The translations under genes and the position numbers were made by a program. Below the pieces are notes generated by a model that worked only from the letters and a program-made list of their open reading frames with translations, was not told where the DNA came from and made no database searches. From assembly GCA_022844565.1 (NCBI GenBank), contig JALHLK010000032.1, positions 1 to 57,714 on the forward strand: a stretch of DNA of 57,714 nt. Reading direction: 5' to 3'. How positions within the stretch are numbered: position 1 is the first letter of the stretch; each line of letters opens with the position of its first letter. The DNA is from Saprospiraceae bacterium. Lineage in GTDB: Bacteria; Bacteroidota; Bacteroidia; Chitinophagales; Saprospiraceae. This document shows positions 7,414-17,122 of the stretch, in pieces.

Positions 7414-10400
7414 CTATTGCATAAACAACTTCCTGATTTTATGATGGTCTGATGGATCAACTACACCAAGTATCTCATTTACCAAATCAGTTGAAATAGG
7501 TTTTGGATTGGGATATTTGTGTTTGATTAGGAAGTTTTTAAGTGCTTCATTTACCTTATCTTCACCAATCATCTCACTTAAATGGTACATAGCCACGGCA
7601 CCTTTGGAGTAAGAGATATGTGTATCTTCTGATGTGGCTTTGATAAGAGGTTTATCTCCGTTAAATCCTTTTACATTCTCAAATATTCCTTTATGGATTG
7701 CGAGGTGTTTTTCTGCAATTTGCTTTCCGTACATTTTTTTCAAAAGCATGACTTCGGTGTACATAGCAAGTGTTTCGGTGAGCATGACATCACCTTCTCT
7801 ATAATCTGGATCTATTTGACTATTGCCCCACCATATATGAGCAAGCTCGTGACCAGCTAGTTCGTTGATGACGTCTTGTTGTTGATCGGCCTCGATATTG
7901 GAGTGGAAAATCATATTTTCTATCATGTATATCGAGGTGGGATAGGCAGTAGCAGCAAACCCGCTGGTAAAACTAGAAATTTCTGCAAAGCGGATGGTCT
8001 TAAATGGATAAGGACCAAAATTGTTTTGACAATAATCCATTGTGATTTTTGCATTTTTAAGTAAATGATCTACATTTTGAGGATGATCAGGATGGTAGTA
8101 AATTTCATATTTTATGCCATGATAAGTTTCTCTTTTTACAGCATATTTAGCCGAGGATACACCAAATCGGAAGGGAATTGCCGCTACCTGAAATTGATAA
8201 TAATTTCTATTTTTTGCTTTCCATTCTTTGGTGAGTTCACCAATACCAACAACAGTTTGGTCAAGCTCAGTAGAAACCGTCATGTCAAGAGTAATAAAAT
8301 CATCTAACGAGTCTTTTGGTGCTTCTAATGTTTTTAATTTCGTTTTCTCTCTTAATTTATATTGATTTCTCAGTTCGATATCTTCTAATTCTTTGGATGC
8401 GATATAGCCTATGGCAGGATAAAACCGACTTATTCTCATAAAACTCCCATTATCTACAATAGCGTTAAATGACTGGTGGCCATTTACTGGTATCCAATGA
8501 TAAAACATTTCAAATTCGAAATTCATTTTTTCGCCTGGCAACAAGGACTCTTGGAGGTAAATGGTTTTAAATTGCTCATTTATTTCAATTTTTTCATTTT
8601 TATAAAGTAGAAACGCTTTTTTAATTTCAAAACCATCAGCAAAATTAAATAGCAATGAGTCTATTTCAAACTTGGTTTTATTTTCAAGAATATAACTTCC
8701 TTCGATGCGGTATGAATGATTAGAAGGAAATAAATCTATTGTGGTTTTCAAGTCCGTAATCGTAGGTTCGGCTATATTTTGATAACTTCGGAATCTTTTT
8801 TCATAATCAACAGCTTGCTCTATTTCTAAATTTTCATCTGTTGGTAAATAGCCTTCAAGAATCTTATTTGCAGTCCATGCCGTACCAATGACGAAAGCTG
8901 CTGCAGGTACCCAAAAAACTAATCTTTTTAAACTGGATTTGTCTTGAAGAGTCAAAAACCACGCAAAAGCTACCACAAGAAATCCAAAAAAGAGGCGAAT
9001 TAAAAAAGCTTGTTCATAAATGCCAAAACCATTCATGTCACTATAATCAAAACTAATATTATATAAAAATCTTGTCAAGGGATAAGTGTTGATTACCCTG
9101 CTAAGAGAAGTGGTAAATAGTATCAAAGTTAAGATCGATATGCCTAAAGCTATGTATCGATGGTTAACAATTTTATTGATTAACAGACAAATACTACTCA
9201 CTAATATGAGGGGTAGGGTAGTTAATAAAACAATCCTACTGTAGACATTCCACTCTATGTTGTAATTCTTGTACATCAATTGGAAGGTAAGTCCTTCTAA
9301 GAGCATGATAAATGAAAAGAAAATAGAAATAATGATCAAAGTTATAAATACTCCACCAGTTTTTAGTTTGTATTTGGGTGTACTTTTTTCGATAAGATGG
9401 AAATTTGAATTTTCGCTTTTCCAATACAAATCATTAGCATAAAATGCCATGATAAGCGCTGCTAAAAAGTAAAAATTTTGAATTATGGTCGATGTCATTA
9501 AACCAGAGCTTGCAAATTTTTGGGGAAGCCGTACTCCTTTTTCGATCTCGGCATATATTTCCATTCCAACAGCAAATAATAAACTTAGGACAATGATTAT
9601 AAATGGGATGCTTTTTACGATGTATTTACTATAAATTTTTAAATAAGAAGAAAGTACCTCTGTATAATTTTTTTCATTCGTAAAGGTTTCTGCAAAAAAA
9701 AGTGCCTCTTTTTTTGGTTTTAGGACATCTGGGTCTACAACCTTCGATTTTTTTTGTTTTTTAGATATGCTATACCAATTAATAGCAAGTAAAATCATCA
9801 TAATAGAAATGATAACTATTCCCAGACGGTTTATAAGTAGATAACCAGAAAGACTTAGTAATTCAGTATTTTTTTGGTCTACAGTAAGTGTGGAATTGGT
9901 GTAAAAAAAAGCGGAAATCCCAAAAGGATCAACGATGGATGATATAATCTGTGCATTTTTTGATTGGGGTAAGTTATTGGCCATAAATGGAGAATTTGAA
10001 AACAACAAAGCTGCCATATAGATGATATAGAGCACTAATCCCGATACATAAACCATCATTTTACTTTTGGAAGCCCAAGCCACCAATATTGTTACACTTA
10101 AAACAAAGAGTGTATTAATCACAGTAAATGTTATAAAAGGCAAGACGTAATTAAAAATATTAAATCCTACTTTATTGAGATCACTTGTTTCCATCTCTCT
10201 CCCTACGAAAAAACCTATACTTAGCAAAAATATAAACACACTACTCAGTATAAAAATGGAAATAATCCTGCTCCAAAGAAATGATTTAGTGGTAATCGGC
10301 AATGAAAAAAATATTAAATTGAAATTACTATCCATTTCTCTCAAAGCCATTTTTCCTGTGAAAAGCGTGCTGAAAAAGATGGATGCTAAACTCAGAAATG

Positions 10401-10569
10401 CAACTATAAAACCTATTTGGTACGGGGAATCATAGGCTAAATTGTCTCCTAAAGTAAAACCAGCTTCACCACCTGCCAATACACCAAATGCCAATAAGAA
10501 TACCATAATTATTAAATTGACCTTTCCTTTGCCAAAAGTAGTAAGATCAAAAAAGATTAACTTTTTCAT
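7414..10569 (-). CDS. ABC-2 permease fused to an M1-family aminopeptidase
   Basis: The 1051-residue protein has many membrane segments in residues 1-575, arranged as two ABC-2-like halves (about 10-270 and 310-575). A long extracytoplasmic part follows, ending in an M1 (gluzincin) peptidase. The zinc motif is HELAH at 907-911 with the third ligand likely Glu932 (LTETLAMY); the spacer is 20 residues, not the usual 18. A canonical GAMEN exopeptidase motif is not seen; FAATAYPTS occupies that region. Such fusions are known in Bacteroidota next to an ABC ATPase. The substrate is unknown; coupling of transport to peptide trimming outside the membrane is inference. It sits 4 bp downstream of the ATPase gene, as an operon. 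Confidence 0.9.
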   Translation of the reverse strand: MKKLIFFDLTTFGKGKVNLIIMVFLLAFGVLAGGEAGFTLGDNLAYDSPYQIGFIVAFLSLASIFFSTLFTGKMALREMDSNFNLIFFSLPITTKSFLWSRIISIFILSSVFIFLLSIGFFVGREMETSDLNKVGFNIFNYVLPFITFTVINTLFVLSVTILVAWASKSKMMVYVSGLVLYIIYMAALLFSNSPFMANNLPQSKNAQIISSIVDPFGISAFFYTNSTLTVDQKNTELLSLSGYLLINRLGIVIISIMMILLAINWYSISKKQKKSKVVDPDVLKPKKEALFFAETFTNEKNYTEVLSSYLKIYSKYIVKSIPFIIIVLSLLFAVGMEIYAEIEKGVRLPQKFASSGLMTSTIIQNFYFLAALIMAFYANDLYWKSENSNFHLIEKSTPKYKLKTGGVFITLIIISIFFSFIMLLEGLTFQLMYKNYNIEWNVYSRIVLLTTLPLILVSSICLLINKIVNHRYIALGISILTLILFTTSLSRVINTYPLTRFLYNISFDYSDMNGFGIYEQAFLIRLFFGFLVVAFAWFLTLQDKSSLKRLVFWVPAAAFVIGTAWTANKILEGYLPTDENLEIEQAVDYEKRFRSYQNIAEPTITDLKTTIDLFPSNHSYRIEGSYILENKTKFEIDSLLFNFADGFEIKKAFLLYKNEKIEINEQFKTIYLQESLLPGEKMNFEFEMFYHWIPVNGHQSFNAIVDNGSFMRISRFYPAIGYIASKELEDIELRNQYKLREKTKLKTLEAPKDSLDDFITLDMTVSTELDQTVVGIGELTKEWKAKNRNYYQFQVAAIPFRFGVSSAKYAVKRETYHGIKYEIYYHPDHPQNVDHLLKNAKITMDYCQNNFGPYPFKTIRFAEISSFTSGFAATAYPTSIYMIENMIFHSNIEADQQQDVINELAGHELAHIWWGNSQIDPDYREGDVMLTETLAMYTEVMLLKKMYGKQIAEKHLAIHKGIFENVKGFNGDKPLIKATSEDTHISYSKGAVAMYHLSEMIGEDKVNEALKNFLIKHKYPNPKPISTDLVNEILGVVDPSDHHKIRKLFMQ

Positions 10570-10573
10570 ATTT

Positions 10574-11449
10574 TTAAAATTCTTTTTTGGTTAATAAAGA
10601 GAAATATGCATCTTCCAATGTAGGAAATATAGGAGTAAACCCGGTGATAGGATTGTTAGAGATTATTTTTATATGTGGCAGACCTTCTACAAATTGAGTG
10701 CTTATAACATGATGGTTTGATTTGTAAAATTCGACTTGATCTTTTGGAATATCCTTCTGAAATAACTTGCCATCCAGTTGACCAATGAAATGAGAAGGCT
10801 TGCCAAATGCCACAATTTCTCCTTTGTCCATGACAGACATTTGTGAGCACAGATTTCTGATATCTTCTACCAAATGTGTGGAAAGAATCACAATCCTATC
10901 AGCTCCTAATTCCGCAATCATTCCATAAAATCGATGTTTTTCTTCAGGATCAAGACCAGCAGTTGGTTCATCTAAAATGATCATTTTTGGATTACTTAAC
11001 AACGCCTGTGCGACCCCAAATCGTTGTCGCATTCCCCCTGAGAAAGTTGCAACCTCTTTATCTTTATGAGATAGCAAATTTACTTGGTCTAATAAATTGA
11101 GTACCTGCTGTCTTCTCATTTGCTTATCAGTGACTCCTTTGAGAATAGCCAAATGGTCTAATAAATTATAAGTAGACACTTTTGGGTAAACTCCAAAATC
11201 CTGCGGGAGAAAGCCAGATTGACGCTTGATAATCATTGGATTTTTTAAAATGTTTTCTCCATTAAAGAAGATTTCTCCTGAATCTGCATCTTGCAACCCG
11301 ACTAAAGTACGCATGAGACTTGATTTGCCAGCACCGTTTGGACCTAGAAGTCCGAAGATGCCATTTTCGATTTCTAGGTTTACATTGTGAAGCGCTCGAA
11401 CTCCGTTTTTGTAAGTTTTTGTAAGATTATTGATTTGTAAATTATTCAT
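10574..11449 (-). CDS. ABC transporter ATP-binding protein
   Basis: This 291-residue ATPase has Walker A GPNGAGKS at 36-43, the ABC signature FSGGM at 136-140, Walker B MIILDEP at 156-162 and the switch His at 192. The C-terminal about 80 residues are a variable extension common in ABC-2 exporters. It drives the membrane-embedded permease/M1 peptidase encoded 4 bp downstream. The pair forms a two-gene unit starting here; no TAnnTTTG element was recognised upstream, where 80 bp separate it from the HTH gene. Confidence 0.95.
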   Translation of the reverse strand: MNNLQINNLTKTYKNGVRALHNVNLEIENGIFGLLGPNGAGKSSLMRTLVGLQDADSGEIFFNGENILKNPMIIKRQSGFLPQDFGVYPKVSTYNLLDHLAILKGVTDKQMRRQQVLNLLDQVNLLSHKDKEVATFSGGMRQRFGVAQALLSNPKMIILDEPTAGLDPEEKHRFYGMIAELGADRIVILSTHLVEDIRNLCSQMSVMDKGEIVAFGKPSHFIGQLDGKLFQKDIPKDQVEFYKSNHHVISTQFVEGLPHIKIISNNPITGFTPIFPTLEDAYFSLLTKKEF

Positions 11450-11529
11450 TATTTTTAATTTTTTGACATGAAAATGACAGGCCCAAGTATTTGAGCAAAT
11501 GATTTATTGGGGAAAATTATTACTACATA

Positions 11530-11742
11530 TTAAGTTTCTTCCTCTACATATTCTAACACATCGCCAGGTTGGCATTTGAGTGTTTTGCAGATGGCCTCTA
11601 GGGTATCAAATCGAATACCTTTGGCCTTTCCGGTCTTTAGGATGGATAGATTAGCAGGAGTAATGTCCAATATTTCTGCCAATTCTTTAGACTGCATTTT
11701 GCGCTTGGCAAGCATTACGTCGACGTTTACTATTATTGGCAT
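11530..11742 (-). CDS. Small HTH transcriptional regulator (Cro/C1-type, YozG-like)
   Basis: The 70-residue protein is almost only a helix-turn-helix: LAKRKMQSKELAEILDITPA, then LSILKTGKAKGIRFDTLEAI and an acidic tail ending YVEEET. The ATG at 11740-11742 was chosen because the frame upstream is antisense-like and overlaps the DUF2975 gene. It starts 1 bp after that gene's stop, so the two are co-transcribed and translationally coupled. HTH proteins of this type are regularly found beside DUF2975 membrane proteins; the pair likely forms a self-regulating membrane sensor unit, which is inference. Confidence 0.9.
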   Translation of the reverse strand: MPIIVNVDVMLAKRKMQSKELAEILDITPANLSILKTGKAKGIRFDTLEAICKTLKCQPGDVLEYVEEET

Positions 11743-11743
11743 A

Positions 11744-12262
11744 TTATATAAATAAGTCTTGTTCTTTTTGTAATAATAACCCTTGTCTAAATATGGCGGC
11801 CATGAAAAATGCAAATACCCCCAAGAAAAAATGAACCACAGCCAGCCATTCAAGGCCCTCTTCAATCTTTCCTGCAAATATGGACGCAAGTAAAATTAAA
11901 GAAAAGGGTATGATGATATTCCCTAAGAAAAAATAGTTGAGCTGATCTACCCCATATTGAGTAAAAAGCTTAGCTCCTCTAAATACATTAAAAATATTAC
12001 TCAACACTAAAAAGAAGAAACCATAGGCACCTATTGGCAATAAAAAGTTAAAAAGCTTATATCCCCAATTATTTTCTCCGACTAAAAAAGGTTTATCTGT
12101 AAATGGGAAACATATTGCAAAGTTATTACCACCTTTTTTAGTGATATAACTCCACTCCGTAAGTAGAACAATAAGGGAATACAAAGCGATGCATAGATAC
12201 ATCACAGCTAATATTCGCGTGATATAAAACAAGACAGTTGATACTATTTTTACATTTTTCAT
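11744..12262 (-). CDS. DUF2975 family membrane protein
   Basis: The 172-residue protein has four predicted membrane segments (about 7-33, 69-90, 106-128 and 138-160) with the family arrangement in which the loop after segment 2 carries NVFRGAKLFTQYGVDQL. Its function is unknown. It is the first gene of a pair with the small HTH regulator, with a -7 element about 25 nt upstream. It is divergent from the AraC gene, so the 209-bp gap may hold shared control sites. Confidence 0.85.
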   Translation of the reverse strand: MKNVKIVSTVLFYITRILAVMYLCIALYSLIVLLTEWSYITKKGGNNFAICFPFTDKPFLVGENNWGYKLFNFLLPIGAYGFFFLVLSNIFNVFRGAKLFTQYGVDQLNYFFLGNIIIPFSLILLASIFAGKIEEGLEWLAVVHFFLGVFAFFMAAIFRQGLLLQKEQDLFI

Positions 12263-12286
12263 CCTTCTAAATTTGATTTATTACTG

Positions 12287-12294
12287 CAAATGTA
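12287..12294 (-). promoter_or_regulatory. Putative -7 element (TACATTTG on the minus strand)
   Basis: Exact TAnnTTTG match on the minus strand, about 25 nt before the DUF2975 start; it would drive the DUF2975/HTH pair. Confidence 0.5.
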
Positions 12295-12471
12295 TAATTA
12301 ATTATCGTAAAACAATAATTAGTTATAAAAAATTAACAAAATATTTAACTTTTTAGTTGATATGGACAGAAAAGTAAATGATTGATAAGTTACCCTGCTA
12401 TTTATCATTAAATAACAAATCAGAATATCTTAGCGTTTTTTGTAAAACCAAAAAAGCTAATAGAGCTGTTT

Positions 12472-13347
12472 ATGAAATTATTCGAATTTTCAAAAAATAA
12501 ATATGGGGTGGAACTGCTCATGGATATTGGATCTTATGCAGATATTTCTAATTATTTTTTTGAAAACGAAATTCACTACACAGATTTTTACGAAATTATA
12601 TTTTTTAATTCAGGCAACGGATATCTTATCCTTGACCAACAAAGGATTGATGTAAAGGAAAACACGGTGATTTTTATTTCTCCATTCCAAAAAAGGAGAT
12701 GGTATGTTGACTCTACAAAAATCGATTGCTATTTCCTGTTGTTTCAAGATGATTTTCTATCTAGTTTCTTTGCTGACAAGCTTTTTACTTACCGATTACA
12801 GTATTTTTACAATAAATTTAATCCTTTGACCATCAATGTAGAAGCACAGTTAAAAAACCAATTAACAGATATTTTTCAAGAATTGATATCAGAATTAAAA
12901 CAATATAAGTCAGACAGTGAGCACATCATCAGGTCATTAATTTATTTTATTTTGATAAAACTGAATAGGGTTTATGCATCGATTTACCAACTATCTAGTG
13001 AGACAGAGACAAATAACATCGCATTTGGATTTAAGCAACTATTACAATCCAAGGTTTTAATCCATAGAGACATAGCATATTATGCACAAAATCTAGGTGT
13101 AAGTCGTATAACCCTCACTAAGAACATTAAAGATCAATTTGGTATTACCCCAAGTCAAATGATTGATGAATTTTTACTTTTTGAAATTAAATCAAGATTA
13201 ATGTATACCACTTCCATTGTCAAGGAGATTGCTGATGTTCTTAATTTTTCTGAACCAAATCACTTAACAAGATATTTTAAAAGACATACTGGAATGACCC
13301 CTGTTGAATTTAGAACTACTTATCAAAATGGTATTAATTTGTCATAA
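12472..13347 (+). CDS. AraC family transcriptional regulator
   Basis: The 291-residue protein has an N-terminal cupin-like sensor domain (about 30-110, with HYTDFYEIIFFNSGNGYLIL and the following strands). The C-terminal double helix-turn-helix spans about 190-285; YAQNLGVSRITLTKNIKDQF is the first HTH and the HTGMTPVEFR end is the family signature. It is a cytoplasmic DNA-binding protein. It lies 70 bp upstream of the phosphodiesterase on the same strand, but that gene has its own -7 element, so co-regulation is likely rather than a strict operon. Confidence 0.95.
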   Translation: MKLFEFSKNKYGVELLMDIGSYADISNYFFENEIHYTDFYEIIFFNSGNGYLILDQQRIDVKENTVIFISPFQKRRWYVDSTKIDCYFLLFQDDFLSSFFADKLFTYRLQYFYNKFNPLTINVEAQLKNQLTDIFQELISELKQYKSDSEHIIRSLIYFILIKLNRVYASIYQLSSETETNNIAFGFKQLLQSKVLIHRDIAYYAQNLGVSRITLTKNIKDQFGITPSQMIDEFLLFEIKSRLMYTTSIVKEIADVLNFSEPNHLTRYFKRHTGMTPVEFRTTYQNGINLS

Positions 13348-13377
13348 TTTGGTAGGTATCGGAATTTCAAGAAAAGA

Positions 13378-13385
13378 TAATTTTG
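13378..13385 (+). promoter_or_regulatory. Putative -7 element, TAATTTTG
   Basis: Exact TAnnTTTG match 32 nt before the phosphodiesterase ATG. Confidence 0.5.
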
Positions 13386-13417
13386 CATTTTAAATTGTCT
13401 AATTTCTGAATACAAAT

Positions 13418-15331
13418 ATGACCTATCTTAACACAAAGTATGTAAAATGCAGATCCATCTACTTTATTTTATTCCTATGTCTTACAAATTGCCTTGTTTC
13501 TTATGGTCAAAAGAATAGGGTAGTCATAATTTCGGTTGATGGGGCTCCGGACTACCTTGTTGACGATCTCTTAAAGAGAGCTGTACTTTCCAAAAATGGA
13601 ACTTTTGCGCGTATGAAAAAATTTGGCACTCATGCAGAGACCTTATTGCCGATAAATGTTGCATCAACTGGCCCATCTCATATCTCTATTTTTACGGGAG
13701 CTAATCCGTCAGAAACAGGTATAGTCGGGAATTCTTTTCGCAAGCGTGATCAAAAATGGGGCACTCCTTTTCCAAATGCATTCCGCCAACATTTTGACAC
13801 TGAAACCATTTTCCAAGCTGCTATGAGACAAGGTAAAAAGGTCATTACGATTGGGGGAGTAGGACTTGACAATACGCATGTAGAGAGAAAAACAGATTAC
13901 ATGCACATGTACCCAATTATATCTGGTCCTTCTTTAGTTATTGATCTTATTGGTACGGATACAATCATAAATATTAATAATACAGCGTCTTATCGCAAAC
14001 TTAAACCATCTAACGATACCCCTTCACAGCCCTTTTTGCGTATTTCAGGCCATGAGAATATACCTTTGTCTTTTTACATGGTTGATACATTAATTTCTGT
14101 GGCTAATATACTACATACAGTTACACAAATCAAGGTTGACAATGATGGTAATGTCAAGAATGGTTTTCTAACCACAATATCACCAAATGAATGGGTAGGT
14201 CTGCCCATTGACAGTCAAGGAAAGCTATACAATACCTCATTTAAGCTACTGAAGAGTGACGCATCAAAAGACCAATACACCATCTATCTGACCGCACCAG
14301 CCGAAGTATATGGTCATCCAGCTGGGTTTTTAGAACAATTGCAATCTCATTCTGGATTATGGCCTGGAGAACCTGATAATCTTAAAGCAACATCTGGTTT
14401 GGTGTCTGAAGAATTTTGGTTTGAACAGACAGAAAGACTAGCTCAACATTCAAAAGAACTGATCATCACTGGAATGAAAGAAAAAGACTGGGATTTGCTA
14501 TTTGGGTATTTTTCAACTTTAGACGATGTGCTACACCGATATACGCTCACCAATCCAAGACAAATTGACTATAAAGCAGAAAACGGAGAAAGACCAAAGA
14601 GATATGCACTTATTGTAGAAAATTGGTTTAAAAAAATGGATCAGTATCTTTTAGAAATTATGGCTGCGGCACCTGAAGGAACAAATTTTGTGATTTTTTC
14701 TGACCATGGTATGATACCCATACATACCACCATGCTGCTCAATAACTATTTAGAAAGATCAGGTTTCATGGTTTCTCAAAATGAAATCACCAGTGTCACA
14801 AGTGGGACATCAGCCCATATTTATGTTAACAAGGAAGTAATCACTCCATCAAAATTACCAGAATATTTGGAAAGACTGAAAGCAAAGTTGATCGATTTAA
14901 AGGATTCTGTAAGTGGATTGCCTATTTTTGAACTTGTGGCAAATCACACTGATCAAAAAACCTATGGATTGTATCATCCAGATTATTCTGGAGATATTTT
15001 TGTCAGTTGTTCCGTTGGATTTTCTATTTCACACAGATATTTGCCTGACATTCATTATCTTGTACGCAATTCATTTGACCCTGCAATGTTTGCTCAAGTG
15101 TCCCAAGCCACTCAAAATTTTCTATTAAATGGCACAATGAATGAAACAGGTCGAGGTGTACACGGCAATTTAGCAAATATGAGAGAAGGCCAAGCAGTAT
15201 TTTATGCTATTGGTCCACAAGTTCCAAAGAGAAAAATTAAATTGATGGATTCATTGCAAATTGCACCAACGGTGGCTAAAATTTCAGGTATAAAACCACC
15301 AGAAAGAGCACTTTTGAAAAGCGTCATTTAA
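13418..15331 (+). CDS. Secreted alkaline phosphatase superfamily phosphodiesterase (nucleotide pyrophosphatase-like)
   Basis: The 637-residue protein has a signal peptide (about 1-31, ending SYGQ). The alkaline phosphatase fold shows the first metal Asp in ISVDGAPDY (D41), the nucleophile in ASTGPSHISIFTG (T84, replacing the TFPNH of NPP enzymes), then TLDDVLHRY, FSDHGM and GRGVHGN, which supply the remaining Asp/His zinc ligands. This is the type I phosphodiesterase/nucleotide pyrophosphatase family, cleaving phosphodiesters or phosphate monoesters in the periplasm. Spacing between motifs is long, as in the Bacteroidota group. The substrate is not evident. Confidence 0.9.
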   Translation: MTYLNTKYVKCRSIYFILFLCLTNCLVSYGQKNRVVIISVDGAPDYLVDDLLKRAVLSKNGTFARMKKFGTHAETLLPINVASTGPSHISIFTGANPSETGIVGNSFRKRDQKWGTPFPNAFRQHFDTETIFQAAMRQGKKVITIGGVGLDNTHVERKTDYMHMYPIISGPSLVIDLIGTDTIININNTASYRKLKPSNDTPSQPFLRISGHENIPLSFYMVDTLISVANILHTVTQIKVDNDGNVKNGFLTTISPNEWVGLPIDSQGKLYNTSFKLLKSDASKDQYTIYLTAPAEVYGHPAGFLEQLQSHSGLWPGEPDNLKATSGLVSEEFWFEQTERLAQHSKELIITGMKEKDWDLLFGYFSTLDDVLHRYTLTNPRQIDYKAENGERPKRYALIVENWFKKMDQYLLEIMAAAPEGTNFVIFSDHGMIPIHTTMLLNNYLERSGFMVSQNEITSVTSGTSAHIYVNKEVITPSKLPEYLERLKAKLIDLKDSVSGLPIFELVANHTDQKTYGLYHPDYSGDIFVSCSVGFSISHRYLPDIHYLVRNSFDPAMFAQVSQATQNFLLNGTMNETGRGVHGNLANMREGQAVFYAIGPQVPKRKIKLMDSLQIAPTVAKISGIKPPERALLKSVI

Positions 15332-15470
15332 TTTGAGATAAATCGAAGACTTTATTGGTTTTTGTCGATTAAATTTATTGACTGAAAAGAAAAAAGATAA
15401 TTTTGTTATTTTGAGAGATCATAAAGTGTATTTCTTTTCTTTCAATAAAATAAACATTTATATAAAATTT

Positions 15471-16979
15471 ATGAAACGATTTTTTAAAAGTATACTCAAA
15501 TTTACTGCAGTTTTAATTTTATCAGGTATTGTATTATTAACAATTGGAGTATTTATTCCAGTTAAAACCTACAAGCAAAAGTCCCAAAAAACAAGTGATT
15601 TTTTAGTTTCAAATTGTCATATAGTAGATGTATTGAATGATACTATTCTTGAAAATAGAAATATATTGGTTTTGAAGGGTAGGATTGTGTCGATTGATTG
15701 TGTAAAAATAAATATTCCTAAAGGTGTACAAGTCATTGATGCTAAAGAAAAATATTTGATGCCATCTCTTTGGGATATGCACATGCATACGCTGTCACTT
15801 TCTCCTCAATTGCATTTTCCACTTTTGATAGCTCATGGTGTAACTGGAGTAAGAGATATGGGAGATGGAGATTCTTGGATTTCTGATATTGATGACACCT
15901 CGGAGCGAGATAGGTCAAAATGGGAAAAACAAGAAAAGAGCGAAAAACTACTTATGCCTAGGATATATGAATCCACAAGTTTTCATGTAGAAGAATTGGA
16001 CGATATTTCTGAAGAAAATTATAAGACTTTAACACATGAGTTAGTGACAAAATTGAAGTCAAGAAATGAATCTTTTGTCAAAGTGCAATTAGATGGTGCT
16101 GATCTTCCACCTTACATGTTTTATGAATTACAAAATCAATCAAGAATAGCTAATATTCCAATTTTGGGCCACCTTTCGCCCAATGTGGATATTGAAAAAG
16201 TGCTGAATAATAGTTTCAAAAGTATAGAACATGCATGGGCTTTGATTCCACATTGCATAAAGGTAAAAAAAGAATTTGAAAAAGATATCGATCAAAAAAA
16301 GTACGATCTAGGAAATCAAGATCCTGTCATTTCGAAGCGTGTGATGCAAATGATTGCAAAGTCAGGTACTTATTATTGCCCGACACATGTCACATCCAAT
16401 AGAAAGGAATTTATGGTTTATGACCCCAATTTTAGTAGAAGCTCCAATAAAAAGTACACTGAAAACACGCAATTATTTTTTTGGAAATTAGCAAATTGGT
16501 TGCATAGAAAAGGTTATGACCAAAAGACTGATGTACCAATTCTAAAACAATATTATGATCGAGGACTAGAGATCACTAAATTGGCTCATGAGAGTGGTGT
16601 CAAAATTCTCGCTGGTACTGATGCGATAGATAGAAATGTATACTATGGTATCAGTCTTCATGAAGAGCTACAAGAGATGGTAAAAGTTGGTCTCACAAAT
16701 GCAGAAGCTTTAAAAACAGCTACTTATAATGCAGCAGAGTACTATGGACTTACTAATGATTATGGAAGTATCGCAGTAGGTAAAAAAGCAGATTTTTTAC
16801 TGTTAAATGGAAATCCACTTGAGCAAATTGAAAATACACAAACTATTTCATCGGTCTTTTATAATGAAAGAATGTATGAAAAAAATGACTTAGAGAATAT
16901 GAAATCTTTTGTAAGTAATCATGCAAAAAGTTTTGGCATCACCTGCAAGTTTATATGGAATATGATAAAGAGAAGTTGA
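15471..16979 (+). CDS. Membrane-anchored or secreted amidohydrolase
   Basis: From the ATG at 15471 the product has 502 residues and an N-terminal membrane segment (about 8-28); a TTG 93 bp upstream in frame would only add a non-signal extension. Metal-dependent hydrolase features are HMH in WDMHMHTLSLS, Lys in FVKVQLDGAD as candidate carboxylated Lys, His in ILGHLSP, His in EHAWALIPH, and Asp in ILAGTDA. The C-terminus shows the typical LKTATYNAAEYYGL and VGKKADFLLLNGNP. It belongs with imidazolonepropionase-like or Xaa-Pro dipeptidase amidohydrolases. It follows the phosphodiesterase by about 140 bp, a separate transcription unit being possible. Confidence 0.85.
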   Translation: MKRFFKSILKFTAVLILSGIVLLTIGVFIPVKTYKQKSQKTSDFLVSNCHIVDVLNDTILENRNILVLKGRIVSIDCVKINIPKGVQVIDAKEKYLMPSLWDMHMHTLSLSPQLHFPLLIAHGVTGVRDMGDGDSWISDIDDTSERDRSKWEKQEKSEKLLMPRIYESTSFHVEELDDISEENYKTLTHELVTKLKSRNESFVKVQLDGADLPPYMFYELQNQSRIANIPILGHLSPNVDIEKVLNNSFKSIEHAWALIPHCIKVKKEFEKDIDQKKYDLGNQDPVISKRVMQMIAKSGTYYCPTHVTSNRKEFMVYDPNFSRSSNKKYTENTQLFFWKLANWLHRKGYDQKTDVPILKQYYDRGLEITKLAHESGVKILAGTDAIDRNVYYGISLHEELQEMVKVGLTNAEALKTATYNAAEYYGLTNDYGSIAVGKKADFLLLNGNPLEQIENTQTISSVFYNERMYEKNDLENMKSFVSNHAKSFGITCKFIWNMIKRS

Positions 16980-17122
16980 TCAAACAAAATTTATAAAAAA
17001 GAGGCAATTTAGTCTATAATTTTTGAAAATATTTTGATATCGAATTACTATTACAAAACCAACAAAACCAACAAAACCAACCAAATTGTATTTAATATCG
17101 TCTAATTCAATAAAACAAAAAT

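Noticed and set aside
8065-8307. Plus-strand ORFs inside the M1/permease gene
   Set aside because: These and other frames antisense to clear genes (for example 5925-6236, 10175-10435, 43519-43815) lack protein-like composition.
11743-11889. Longer start of the small HTH regulator
   Set aside because: The extra residues are encoded within the DUF2975 gene in another frame and look non-native.
11530-12262. Type II toxin-antitoxin pair
   Set aside because: The membrane protein is DUF2975 and the HTH is of the companion type, so this is a regulator pair.
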